Origin: CBDUXT01 sp965371245
Lineage (GTDB): Bacteria > Planctomycetota > Phycisphaerae > UBA1845
NCBI GenBank assembly: GCA_965371245.1
Contig: CBDUXT010000032.1
Location: forward strand, 1-54,686
Length of the DNA stretch: 54,686 bases
Reading direction: 5' to 3'
The notes under the pieces are model-generated. The model was not told where the DNA came from. It ran no database searches and worked only from the letters and a program-made list of their open reading frames with translations. This document shows positions 18,158 to 26,669 of the stretch, piece by piece. The position numbers and the translations under genes were made by a program. How positions within the stretch are numbered: position 1 is the first letter of the stretch; each line of letters begins with the position of its first letter.

Positions 18158-19270
18158 CTACGCCGCGGCGGACGAGGGCGTGAATTCCATCCCGAAGGTG
18201 CGCGCGACGGGTTCATGGGTCACCTTGCCCCGCTCGACATTGATTCCTTCGGCCAACCCCGCATCCCGCCGGCAGGCCTCCTGGTACCCGAGGTCGGCCA
18301 GCTTGAGCACATACGGCAAGGTCGCGTTGGTCAGAGCGAACGTGGAGGTCCGCCCCACGGCGCCGGGCATGTTCGTCACGCCGTAGTGGACGATGTTATC
18401 GACGATGTAGGTCGGGTCGTCGTGCGTGGTCGGACGAATGGTCTCGACGCAACCACCTTGATCGACGCCCACATCGACGATGACCGCACCCGGCTTCATG
18501 GTCGCCAGCATCTTCCTGGTCACCAACACGGGACACCGCGCGCCGGGAATGAGCACGGCGCCGATAAACAGGTCGGCCGCCGAGAGGTATTTTTGGAGCA
18601 TGTGCCGATCGCTGAAAACCGCATGGACATTGGCCGGCATCACATCGTCAAGGTAGCGAAGACGGTCGAGGTCGATGTCCATAATCATGACATGCGCGCC
18701 GAGCCCGGCCGCCACCTTGGCGGCGTTGGTGCCGACGACGCCGCCGCCGACAATGAGAACCTCGGCGGGTTCCACGCCGGGTACGCCGCCGAGCAGAATT
18801 CCGCGGCCCATCATCGGGCGTTCCAGGTACTTGGCGCCTTCCTGAATGCTCATCTTGCCGGCCACCTCGCTCATGGGCGTCAGCAGTGGGAGGCGATGCT
18901 GGCGATCGGCGATCGTCTCGTAGGCAATGGCAGTCGATCCGGTCTCGATCACGCCGTCCGTCAGTTCGCGGTCGGCGGCAAAATGAAAATAGGTAAACAT
19001 GACCTGACCCTCGCGCATCATGGCGCGTTCCGGGGCGAGGGGTTCTTTCACCTTGATAATCATATCCGCCTGGGCGAAGACTTTCGCGGCATCCGCGATG
19101 ATTTTCGCGCCGACCGCGCTGTATTCATCGTCGGCGATGCCGGACCCCGCCCCGGCGCCGGACTCGATCAGAACGGCGTGCCCGTGACGAACCAGTTCAT
19201 CGGCGCCCACGGGCGTCAGGCTGACCCGGTATTCGTGGGTCTTGGTCTCTTTGGGAATACCAACGATCAT
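18158..19270 (-). CDS. ald: Alanine dehydrogenase
   Basis: A 370-residue NAD-dependent alanine dehydrogenase, interconverting L-alanine with pyruvate plus ammonia in the cytoplasm. It starts with MIVGIPKETKTHEYRVSLTP, matching the family, with Arg15 (substrate), the KVKEP lysine near 73-75 and His96. The Rossmann motif is VGGGVVGTNAAK, and YLERPMMGRGILLGGVPGV and NMPGAVGRTST are family landmarks. Length is standard. It lies between the export operon and comEC on the same strand but is separated by 73 and 275 bp, so it is probably its own transcript. A degradative or redox-balancing role is likely. Confidence 0.95.
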   Translation of the reverse strand: MIVGIPKETKTHEYRVSLTPVGADELVRHGHAVLIESGAGAGSGIADDEYSAVGAKIIADAAKVFAQADMIIKVKEPLAPERAMMREGQVMFTYFHFAADRELTDGVIETGSTAIAYETIADRQHRLPLLTPMSEVAGKMSIQEGAKYLERPMMGRGILLGGVPGVEPAEVLIVGGGVVGTNAAKVAAGLGAHVMIMDIDLDRLRYLDDVMPANVHAVFSDRHMLQKYLSAADLFIGAVLIPGARCPVLVTRKMLATMKPGAVIVDVGVDQGGCVETIRPTTHDDPTYIVDNIVHYGVTNMPGAVGRTSTFALTNATLPYVLKLADLGYQEACRRDAGLAEGINVERGKVTHEPVARTFGMEFTPSSAAA

Positions 19271-19545
19271 GTTTCGATTCGCTCCACGTCCGCCGGCGGC
19301 AAAGCTGCCTTGGTTCTCATCGACCGTCGCGGCGTTTCCCGATCACTGGTCGGCGCACCGACGTGCACTGAACCAACCGACTATATCGGCGCGCCAATCG
19401 GCATGCAATCTACGGTCCCATGATGGCAGCCCGCCTGGTGCCCAACCCGACCGAAGGCGGGTCACTTGTGCGAAGTTGTCGTCCAGGCGATGGCGTGCCT
19501 GCGCGGTCCAACGTGGTAGCCGGCGGGAAGACTTTTTCGGACAGG

Positions 19546-22158
19546 TCACTGTCGGCACGCCGACACCTCCACACCGTTTCGATCGAGCGAAATGCAGACC
19601 GCGCCGACGTCGGCCGTGTTGAACAGCCGCGCGGCGCCGAGGATCGCGGAAAGCCCGTTGAGCGTCTCGCCGGTGCGCTGATGACTTGAACGGACCACGA
19701 AACCGGGTGAGACGGCCTCAATGAAAGCGGCCGAGCTGGAGCGAACGCTGCCATGGTGGGGAAGCAGGAGGACGTCGGCCGCCAGCCCTCCGCGAGCCAA
19801 GAGCAACCGCTGGGCCTGGTTCTCGATGTCACCGGTCAAGAGGACCGAGTGCCCGAGATACGAGAGACGAAGCACGGTGGACGTGTCGTTGGTCAAGACC
19901 GGCGTTTCCTTTCCGCTCTCTGGAGAGAGACGCTCGAACGACACGCCGCCCAACATCCACCGTGTTGCGGAGGCCGCTTGTGTCTCGATTGGGTGACGGT
20001 CGGCGGCCAACAGATCGAGCAGTTGACGGCTGGGTGACCCCACCTCGCTATGCGGCACAAAGTGCTCATTGATCACCACGGGTCCGGTCGGAATCTGATC
20101 GATCAGGCTCGGCACGCCGCTGAAGTGATCGAGGTTGGGATGGCTCAGATAGACACGGTCGATCCGCCGGATACTGCGGTGCCGGAGGTATGGCACCACC
20201 GTGGAGACCCCCACGTCGTAAGGGCTCGACGATCCCACATCATAGAGGATGGTGCTTCCGTCGGGCAGCTCAATCACGGTGGCCGAGCCCGCCCCAACGG
20301 ACAGGACCGTGACCAGCAGGCGATCACGCCGGCCGTGCGAACCCTGCCACAGGGCGGCAAGCGTGAGCAGCAGGACGAAGCTCGCCACGCATCCGCGCGC
20401 CAGCCAGGGCGAGCGCGGCGGCTCGGCGAGCGACCCATCCTTTGTCGAGCGGGCTCGCCGGCCGCGCGATTGGAAGAACCAGCCGACCAGCGAAAGCAAG
20501 AGGAGGTAATAGCCGGCGACCAACCACCAGGGAGGCGTCGGAACGTGTATCGACGCGCCGGGTAGCGCGGCGAGATGCTCGACCATGCCAATCAACGACG
20601 AGTCCACGGTTGTCAACACGATCCCCACGAATGTTGCGAGCGAGGGTGCGATCGCCCCGACGAGCACCTTGAAAAACCCCAACCCCATCACGATCATTAC
20701 CAGCGGAACAACCAGAACCGAGTTCACCGGCGCCCACGGGTGGATCGTCTGAAAGTGCGTGGCGGCCACAGGGAGCGAGGCGAGCCAGGCGCCCGTCGAG
20801 ACGAGAAGAGCCATGCCGAGGGCGCGTCCGCCCCATCGCGCGGTGCGTCGCAGCGTCCCGACCTTTGGATCGATGGGCTGCCATCGGGTCGCGTCGTCGC
20901 CGGCGATGGCGTCGTAAGCCGCCCCGCCGCCTCGGTGGCGCCACATGGATCGAATGGAACGTAGCGCATCCGCCATGGTTGGTGTCAAGTAGATGACGCC
21001 AAGGACGGCCGCGAACGAGAGTTGATACCCTACGTCGAAGACCATGTCGGGATCGAAGAGCGCCAGCAGGACGACGGCCGCCGCGATCCAGTTCAAGCGG
21101 GCGCGGGCGCGTCCCAAGAGAGTGGCGAGACAAAACAAGGTCGCGATCACCGTGGCGCGCAGGATCGAGGGACGCGGTTCGGCGACGACGGCATAGAGAA
21201 GGACCGCCCCGAGCATGGCCCATCGACCAGCGCGCGGGCTGACCAGAAGGAGGCGACAGATCAGCCGGACGAAGACCATGACGATCGCCACGTGAAGCCC
21301 GCTGACCGCCAGAAAATGGATGCACCCCGCGCGAATGAACAGCTCGTTGAGCTTTCGGTCCAGCTTCGAGCGATGACCCAGCACCATGGCCGACAAGAGA
21401 GACGCCTCTGCATCCGAGCCGGTCGCCAAGTCGTCGATCAGCATGCTACGCGCTTTGCCACGCAGCCACGCCACGGGACCGGCGCTGCTCGGCGTTGGGT
21501 CGCTCAGTCGGCGGACGTTTTGTCGGTGGTCACACGAAAACGCCGCCACGATGCCCTGCCGCCGAAAGAAACCGGCCCAATCGAACGAGCCGGGGTTTCG
21601 CGGTGGTGTCAGGCGTCGCAGCCAGCCCCACAGCTCGACGCGCTCACCCTCGCGCAGGTTGAGCACGGTGTCGTTGACCGATACACGAACGCGTCCACTT
21701 GTCGGGATCGCGCCGTCGATGCCCGCAATCGCTTCGACGTCGAGCAGAAGGACCGTCCGTTCAGACCGGAAATTCCAGCGCGAAAACGGCGTCAGGGGTG
21801 GCGACAACAGCCGAGGCGGCGACGCAACCGTGCCACTCAGGCGGGCGAGACGACGTAGCGGCTGCGTGTGGCGCTCGATGCTCGTCGCGGGGAGCCGCCG
21901 GGCCGCGCCGTAGTGAAGCGTGCCCCCGACACAAACGGATACCAGGAACACCAGCCACGCAGCCAGCGTCGCTCGCCGGCGGTGGAGCGCGAGCGCCAAG
22001 CTGGCGAGCACGAAGGAGCCAATCACGCCGAGCGGTGGAGGGCAGACAAAACGGTCGAAGACGATACCGACCACGAAGCCCACCGCGACCGGTAGCAGTG
22101 GCGCGGTTTGCATCACGGCGTTGGATGGATGCGTCGAGGTGTCCGTGCTGCTAGACAT
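19546..22158 (-). CDS. comEC: ComEC/Rec2-type DNA uptake channel
   Basis: An 870-residue polytopic protein that in known systems carries single-stranded DNA across the inner membrane in natural transformation. It has N-terminal membrane helices and a DUF4131-like OB region (RVRVSNDTVLNLREGERVELWGWL segment), the competence domain (GCIHFLAVSGLHVAIV and the following helices), and a C-terminal metallo-beta-lactamase-like domain. In that domain the metal motif reads LSHPNLDHFSG (near residue 669), so the second His of HxHxDH is Asn; TGDIENQAQ and LLPHHGS are intact. ATG 22158 was chosen because the residues before it are not family-like. It is divergent from the glycosyltransferase gene. Confidence 0.9.
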   Translation of the reverse strand: MSSSTDTSTHPSNAVMQTAPLLPVAVGFVVGIVFDRFVCPPPLGVIGSFVLASLALALHRRRATLAAWLVFLVSVCVGGTLHYGAARRLPATSIERHTQPLRRLARLSGTVASPPRLLSPPLTPFSRWNFRSERTVLLLDVEAIAGIDGAIPTSGRVRVSVNDTVLNLREGERVELWGWLRRLTPPRNPGSFDWAGFFRRQGIVAAFSCDHRQNVRRLSDPTPSSAGPVAWLRGKARSMLIDDLATGSDAEASLLSAMVLGHRSKLDRKLNELFIRAGCIHFLAVSGLHVAIVMVFVRLICRLLLVSPRAGRWAMLGAVLLYAVVAEPRPSILRATVIATLFCLATLLGRARARLNWIAAAVVLLALFDPDMVFDVGYQLSFAAVLGVIYLTPTMADALRSIRSMWRHRGGGAAYDAIAGDDATRWQPIDPKVGTLRRTARWGGRALGMALLVSTGAWLASLPVAATHFQTIHPWAPVNSVLVVPLVMIVMGLGFFKVLVGAIAPSLATFVGIVLTTVDSSLIGMVEHLAALPGASIHVPTPPWWLVAGYYLLLLSLVGWFFQSRGRRARSTKDGSLAEPPRSPWLARGCVASFVLLLTLAALWQGSHGRRDRLLVTVLSVGAGSATVIELPDGSTILYDVGSSSPYDVGVSTVVPYLRHRSIRRIDRVYLSHPNLDHFSGVPSLIDQIPTGPVVINEHFVPHSEVGSPSRQLLDLLAADRHPIETQAASATRWMLGGVSFERLSPESGKETPVLTNDTSTVLRLSYLGHSVLLTGDIENQAQRLLLARGGLAADVLLLPHHGSVRSSSAAFIEAVSPGFVVRSSHQRTGETLNGLSAILGAARLFNTADVGAVCISLDRNGVEVSACRQ

Positions 22159-22302
22159 AGCCCAAAACAGTGTTACCACGCCGAAGGGTCCGTCGCCACC
22201 CCGCACCTCGGCACCCGGCACGGCTCGCCCCCACTTGCCGGCGTTGCCGCACCGGTGCCATTACCGCATAATCCGGTCCATGATCGCACGGGAACCCAGT
22301 GT

Positions 22303-23613
22303 ATGACGTTCACTTCGGCATTGTTTTGGATGTGGATGGTGTTGGCCGCCGGGCTTGCGCTCGTCTGGATCGGCCGACTCTTTGTCGTTCGGGCGGTCGC
22401 TTCGCGCCGGGCGGTCCTCGGTTCGCGGTCGTACGACGGCGCGCCGAACCCGGCCCCGAAGGTCTCCGTGGTGGTGGCCGCCAAGGACGAGGAGGCCAAC
22501 ATCGAGGCCTGTGTTTCCACCCTCCTCGACCAGGATTACCCCAACTACGAGTTGATCGTGGTGGACGACCGCAGCGCCGACGAAACGCCGGCCATCCTGC
22601 GGCGCCTGGAGGACGAGGCACCCGGTCGGCTGCGCGTCGTGACCGTCACACGAATGCGCGAGGGATGGTTCGGCAAGAACAACGCGATGCGCGAAGGCGT
22701 TGCCGTCTCCACCGGCGACTGGCTCCTTTTCACCGACGCCGACTGCCGGCAGATTTCGCGCAAGACCATTTCCGTGGCCATGCGCGAAGCCTTGCACCAC
22801 GACGCCGACTTTCTGTCCGTCACACCCATCCTCGAGACGCACACGGCCTGGGAACGAATCATCCAGCCGGTGTGCGCGCTGGTCCTGATCGTCTGGTTCC
22901 TGCCGGAGAAGGTGAACAACCCTGACAAGAGCGTGGCCTATGCCAACGGCGCCTTTATGCTCATGCGGCGAGGATGTTACGACGCCATCGGCGGACACGA
23001 GGCCGTCCGAACCGAGCTCAATGAAGACATCCGCATGGCACAGATCGCCAAGCGGAGCGGTCTTCGGCTGCGGGTAACGGAAAACGAAGACCTGTATCTG
23101 ACGCGCATGTACGACACGCCGGCAGCCGCCTGGCATGGGTGGAGCCGGATTTTCTTCGGCAGCCTCACCACGATGCGGCGTTTGCTTGGGTCGGCCGGGC
23201 ATCTCCTGGTGTGGTCGCTGCTGCCCTGGTTGAGCCTGACTGCCGCCGTCACCGGCTGGCTCGTCACGCGACCCGGCACAACCGGGGATGCCGTTCCTTG
23301 GGCGTGGGCAGTGGGCGCCTGGCTTGGCGTGGTGTCACTCGAGCAGATCGTGACGTGGCAGATATACAAGATGCTGCGAATCGCGTCGGTCTGGTCGTTG
23401 GCCTACGTCTTGGGATGTGTCGCGGCGCTGGGCATGCTGATCAGCGCCATGCTCAAGGTACTAGGCGCCACGGCCACAACCTGGCGCGGCACGACCTACC
23501 AGGGCGACCGGCGGAGCGAGCCGGGAGCAAGCACGACCGAAAAGGGAACGGGCACGCCCGTGCCATCGCCCGCGACTTCGCCGTCAGCCGAGGAGCCCGC
23601 TCCGCATGCCTGA
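22303..23613 (+). CDS. Membrane-bound family 2 glycosyltransferase
   Basis: A 436-residue processive-type GT2 enzyme. An N-terminal membrane helix is followed by the GT-A domain with VSVVVAAKDEEANIEACVSTLL, the nucleotide-binding VVDDRSADET, the DxD motif FTDADCR, and the acceptor-side ELNEDIRMAQ. Three to four C-terminal helices follow (about 300-400), then a Pro/Thr-rich tail. The layout resembles HpnB/CrtQ-like and other membrane glycosyltransferases; the sugar and acceptor are unknown. The gene overlaps the next one by 8 bp, so the two and probably the third form an operon. No clear Shine-Dalgarno precedes the ATG at 22303. Confidence 0.88.
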   Translation: MTFTSALFWMWMVLAAGLALVWIGRLFVVRAVASRRAVLGSRSYDGAPNPAPKVSVVVAAKDEEANIEACVSTLLDQDYPNYELIVVDDRSADETPAILRRLEDEAPGRLRVVTVTRMREGWFGKNNAMREGVAVSTGDWLLFTDADCRQISRKTISVAMREALHHDADFLSVTPILETHTAWERIIQPVCALVLIVWFLPEKVNNPDKSVAYANGAFMLMRRGCYDAIGGHEAVRTELNEDIRMAQIAKRSGLRLRVTENEDLYLTRMYDTPAAAWHGWSRIFFGSLTTMRRLLGSAGHLLVWSLLPWLSLTAAVTGWLVTRPGTTGDAVPWAWAVGAWLGVVSLEQIVTWQIYKMLRIASVWSLAYVLGCVAALGMLISAMLKVLGATATTWRGTTYQGDRRSEPGASTTEKGTGTPVPSPATSPSAEEPAPHA

Positions 23614-24178
23614 GCAGTTGGATTCGACGCTGGAGACGCTCAGAAAGGAGGATCTCTCCGCGTGGGCGTCACTGGACGACTGGCGGTTCCAACTGCTCTT
23701 GCTACTTGTCTCCCTTATGATGCTGCTGTGGCTCGGGCGCAAGTTGCGCCGCGCGATCCGTCGCCGGCGGCCTCCGATCATCCACCCCAAGCTGCAAAAA
23801 TATGGTCAGGACTACGGTCAGCCCGACGAGCGAGTTCTGGCCAAGCGCCGCGCCGAGGCAGAACACATCGTGGCCACCTCGAGCACAAGCGCCATCGTGG
23901 GGTATGATATCACCGAACAGCTCGAGGCCGTCTTCGTGGACGGCTTTCCACGGCCCGAGGAGGCGCTGGAAGGTCTCAAGTCGGTGGCGGCCATGAAGGG
24001 CGCCAATGCAGTGACAAACGTTCGGCACGAGCGCGCGGCGTCAGGAAAATGTAGCGCCCACGGCGACGCGGTGATCGTTCATCGCTTGGGCGGGGCAGCG
24101 CCCGAGGGCGCCGCCGGCTCGGCACCGTCGCACAACCCCGGCGATCCGCCGCCCGAGCAATCGCCGTGGCCCCGGTAG
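23606..24178 (+). CDS. Membrane-anchored YbjQ-like (DUF74) protein
   Basis: A 190-residue protein with one membrane segment (FQLLLLLVSLMMLLWLG, about residues 28-44), a basic linker (RKLRRAIRRRRPP) and a YbjQ-like domain (about 85-160) recognisable from GYDITEQLEAVFVDGF, LKSVAAMKGANAVTNVRHE and the final hydrophobic strand. In other members the domain forms pentamers and is annotated as heavy-metal binding, without a settled function. It starts inside the glycosyltransferase gene (8-bp overlap). Two further paralogues occur at 36662-37454. Confidence 0.65.
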   Translation: MPEQLDSTLETLRKEDLSAWASLDDWRFQLLLLLVSLMMLLWLGRKLRRAIRRRRPPIIHPKLQKYGQDYGQPDERVLAKRRAEAEHIVATSSTSAIVGYDITEQLEAVFVDGFPRPEEALEGLKSVAAMKGANAVTNVRHERAASGKCSAHGDAVIVHRLGGAAPEGAAGSAPSHNPGDPPPEQSPWPR

Positions 24179-24187
24179 CACGCGCCC

Positions 24188-24742
24188 ATGCCTGAAACCG
24201 AATCCACATTCCAAGCCGACAACACGCCGCCGGTGGAACCCTCGCCGCGCGCCTTCGCCACCGGAACCGGCGCGGTGTTCCAGTCGCTGGGTCTGGTGTT
24301 GCTTTTCGGCGCTTGCTGCTTCTGGTCGCTGAGCGGGACGCTTGTCGAACGCGCGTCCGAGCCGGCCGCGAACTGGACGACCTATCTTGCGGGCGACCGC
24401 ATGCCGGCCGCTGCATTGACCATCGGCGTAGCCACCACGCTGATCGGCGGCATCGGGCTGGTCGGCATCGGCATCGGCCTGCACGGCGAACGCCCCGACA
24501 GCGGCAAGGCCGCCACGGTGCTGACGGCGGTCATGGCCGTCATCTATTGGACGCTTACCCTGCTGTTGTTGACCAAGGGTGATCGCTGGCTCCAGGCTCT
24601 CCCATCCGCCGCGTTCGGCGTTCTGTCTACATTTCTATTGATGCTCTCGCTCCAGAGTGCCAAAGTTCTGCGCCGCTTCCCGCCCCCGGCCGACAGGAAC
24701 GTGGTCACCGACGAGTTCCTGAACAGTCGGCGGTCACACTAG
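24188..24742 (+). CDS. Four-helix membrane protein, unknown
   Basis: A 184-residue protein with four hydrophobic segments near residues 30-50, 75-100, 110-130 and 138-158, an N-terminal Pro/Thr-rich cytoplasmic or exported tail, and no motif I recognise. It begins 9 bp after the YbjQ-like gene and is probably the third gene of the glycosyltransferase operon. It is followed by a repeat cluster. Confidence 0.7.
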   Translation: MPETESTFQADNTPPVEPSPRAFATGTGAVFQSLGLVLLFGACCFWSLSGTLVERASEPAANWTTYLAGDRMPAAALTIGVATTLIGGIGLVGIGIGLHGERPDSGKAATVLTAVMAVIYWTLTLLLLTKGDRWLQALPSAAFGVLSTFLLMLSLQSAKVLRRFPPPADRNVVTDEFLNSRRSH

Positions 24743-24807
24743 GCTCTCTACGAGCGTGCCGACCCCCACTCAACGAGGGACACGCCCGCCGTAGGCTTGG
24801 ATGGGTA

Positions 24808-24919
24808 TCGGGTGGCATGGTCCACGCTCGCGTGGCCATGCGGTCGGGTGGCATGGTCGGGTGGCATGGTCCACGCTCGGTTGTCGGGTGGCATGGTCCA
24901 CGCTCGCGTGGCCATGCGG
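24808..24919. repeat. REP-like palindrome array
   Basis: A 36-bp unit (TCGGGTGGCATGGTCCACGC... then TCGCGTGGCCATGCGG) occurs complete at 24808-24843 and 24884-24919, with shortened copies at 24844-24856 and 24857-24883. Each full unit folds as GCATGGtCCACG-CTCG-CGTGGcCATGC, a strong hairpin. It lies downstream of the glycosyltransferase operon, where REP elements often stabilise mRNA ends. Confidence 0.85.
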
Positions 24920-25207
24920 AATACGGCCTAACACGTAATTGGCGGGTGCCCTACGGATTCAGCGGTGAGGGACTCGAATGCACCCGATACCACGACCGCG
25001 CAGTCCGCACGATGCATCGGCAAACGCGTTTGCCCGTGCAGGATGGGTTGAGATTCAGCGGATGAAGCCGCCCCTTTGGGCAGGGCTGGACAGCCGCCGT
25101 GAAGACACGGGTAATCTACGCTTACCCATGCCACGCAACTCAAGACTCTTCCGGGTTACCCGTCGTTCCGTGTGGCCTTCTCGAGGCACACGGTCTACAA
25201 TTCAAGC
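24920..25207. other. Intergenic region after the REP array
   Basis: Together with the REP array this makes a 465-bp gap. It is less GC-rich than average. No supported gene, promoter or structured RNA is seen on either strand. Confidence 0.35.
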
Positions 25208-25768
25208 ATGATCCGCAGAACCGTCATCGGGGTGCTTACGATTTCAGCTTTGGCAGCCTTCGCATTAACCATCATCAGCTACCGCTTGGGTTACATGACC
25301 GCGTCCGGTTACCCGTTGTACGGATGGAATTCAAGTGGAATCGCCATGACCAAGAGGAGCATGCTGTTTCTACATGCAAATCGCGGGGAACTTCGTGTCA
25401 TAGGGCATCATTACATTTCACCTTCGCGCACAGTCTCTCCAGTATCCCTCGATTGGTGGGTGCTTGCGTACCGTTGGGACACGGTGACGTTACGTCCGCA
25501 GACCGTTGAGCGGGACAAAAACCGTGGACGTAAGGCGACCTCCCACCGACTCTTCTGGGTGGCACGTGTTCACTTGTGGCTACTCTTCGTGCTGTTTGCG
25601 GCTTACCCTGCGATCGCCTTCATCCGTGGTCCCTTGCGTCGGTATCAACGCCGAAGTCGGGGCTTGTGCCTTCGATGCGGCTATAGCCTTCGCGGGTTGA
25701 CAGAACCACGTTGCCCCGAATGCTCAACAGAGTTTGATCTGTCCACCCTGGCGTCACCGCCCCGCTAA
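25208..25768 (+). CDS. Membrane protein with C-terminal zinc ribbon
   Basis: A 186-residue protein with a membrane segment at the N-terminus (RTVIGVLTISALAAFALTII), an exposed middle, a second helix (LWLLFVLFAAYPAIAFI, about 130-146) and a zinc ribbon CLRCGYSLRGLTEPRCPEC at the end. This ribbon is common in planctomycete membrane proteins; its partner is unknown. ATG 25208 was chosen over an upstream start because it begins right before the hydrophobic helix. GC content is lower than in adjacent genes. Confidence 0.75.
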   Translation: MIRRTVIGVLTISALAAFALTIISYRLGYMTASGYPLYGWNSSGIAMTKRSMLFLHANRGELRVIGHHYISPSRTVSPVSLDWWVLAYRWDTVTLRPQTVERDKNRGRKATSHRLFWVARVHLWLLFVLFAAYPAIAFIRGPLRRYQRRSRGLCLRCGYSLRGLTEPRCPECSTEFDLSTLASPPR

Positions 25769-26161
25769 CAGCGAGATCCTGCCCGCGCCCAGAAAAGTGC
25801 CATTCTGTGGCACTCGATCTACACCCCAAATCAACCCGCCCCACCGCCGAAGGATCCGTGCGGATGATCGATCCCTCCATACGTCTCCGGCCGGCGGTCT
25901 CTTAGCCAGGTAGCCAGGTAGGGCAGGTCGATGACCTGCCGTTACCATCGACGAACGTGAATCCAGCGGAGTCGGGATAAACTCGAATACGTTCGATATC
26001 GTGTTCATGTCCAAATCAATCCGATCAAACACGGATACGTCGATCGACCCGAGTCGCGGCCGACGTCAACTTTCATCCTCACGTCAGATGAGGTTGGCTT
26101 GATCTGAAATGGCCTGGGTCGAGTGCGATCGAACTTCCCGATATCGATGCTTGATCATGGA
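25769..26161. other. Rearranged low-GC intergenic region
   Basis: It contains copy 1 of the 76-bp duplication and a hairpin (GGCAGGTC-gat-GACCTGCC, 25922-25940) after a CCAGGTAG tandem duplicate. A related hairpin occurs at 26172-26190. No gene is supported. Confidence 0.5.
25830..25905. repeat. Copy 1 of 76-bp duplication of the nitrilase gene 3' end
   Basis: This segment matches 26594-26669, the last coding bases of the nitrilase-like gene, with only about six differences. It carries the coding sequence for the tail ETYGGIDQPHGSFGGG but no functional gene. Confidence 0.85.
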
Positions 26162-26443
26162 TCATAGGAAAGGCAGGTCATTAACCTGCCCGACTGGACT
26201 CTTGGCTTCCAGTACAAGTGAGTGAGCATACTCGGTCTCGAAAAAATAGTCGGCGAAGCCTGTTGCTCTGACATGCCGTTCAGTCTCAACTTGCGCCTTT
26301 TTCCAGCCAAGAACATCGAAGAGAATTGTGTCAATCGCGCGAAGGCGAGTAGTGTCCTCGTTAGCATCGACAATGTCCTGAATTGTCTCGCGGTGGCGTT
26401 TGAACCTCGCAAACGCCGCATCAACTAGCAAACCGTGGACCAT
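26162..26443 (-). pseudogene. Truncated PD-(D/E)xK endonuclease-like gene (type I R-subunit N-terminus)
   Basis: A 93-residue fragment. Its features fit the N-terminal nuclease core of type I restriction R-subunits and related proteins: an early helix with RLRAIDTILFDVLGW, QVETERHVRATGFADYF with the catalytic Asp, and LVLEAKSP with the E-x-K. The remainder of the nuclease and the helicase part is absent: the frame ends in the hairpin at 26172-26190 and non-homologous sequence follows. Relatives are 250 residues or more. It is probably decayed, low-GC transferred DNA. A short stand-alone nuclease is possible but unlikely. Confidence 0.6.
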
Positions 26444-26593
26444 AAGGTGATTCCCTGTGCGTTAGAGGACACGCGATCTGTGCGTGACGAGCGCGAGTAG
26501 TCTCGCCGACGTCATCCACCCGAGGGCACCCCAGGACGATAACACTTCGGCTCCCGCGTCGCTAGTGCGATGGCCCACCCCCCCCACACCCGC

Positions 26594-26669
26594 ATCAACC
26601 GGCCCCGCCGCCGAAGGATCCGTGCGGCTGATCGATCCCTCCATACGTCTCCGGTCGGCGGTCTCGTAG
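26594..26669. repeat. Copy 2 of 76-bp duplication (inside nitrilase gene)
   Basis: The partner of 25830-25905, spanning the last 25 codons of the nitrilase-like gene on the minus strand. The 688-bp segment between the copies holds the restriction-like fragment. Confidence 0.85.

Noticed and set aside
24808..24919. CRISPR-like array
   Set aside because: The units are palindromic with no spacers between them and unequal lengths, so it is a REP cluster.
24743..25207. Possible riboswitch or structured RNA leader before the gene at 25208
   Set aside because: The only strong structure is the REP array; I found no conserved riboswitch core.
25620..25880. A minus-strand frame beginning MEGSI and a similar one at 26462
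   Set aside because: They resemble each other only because both lie over the 76-bp duplication; outside it the frames differ and no gene is supported.
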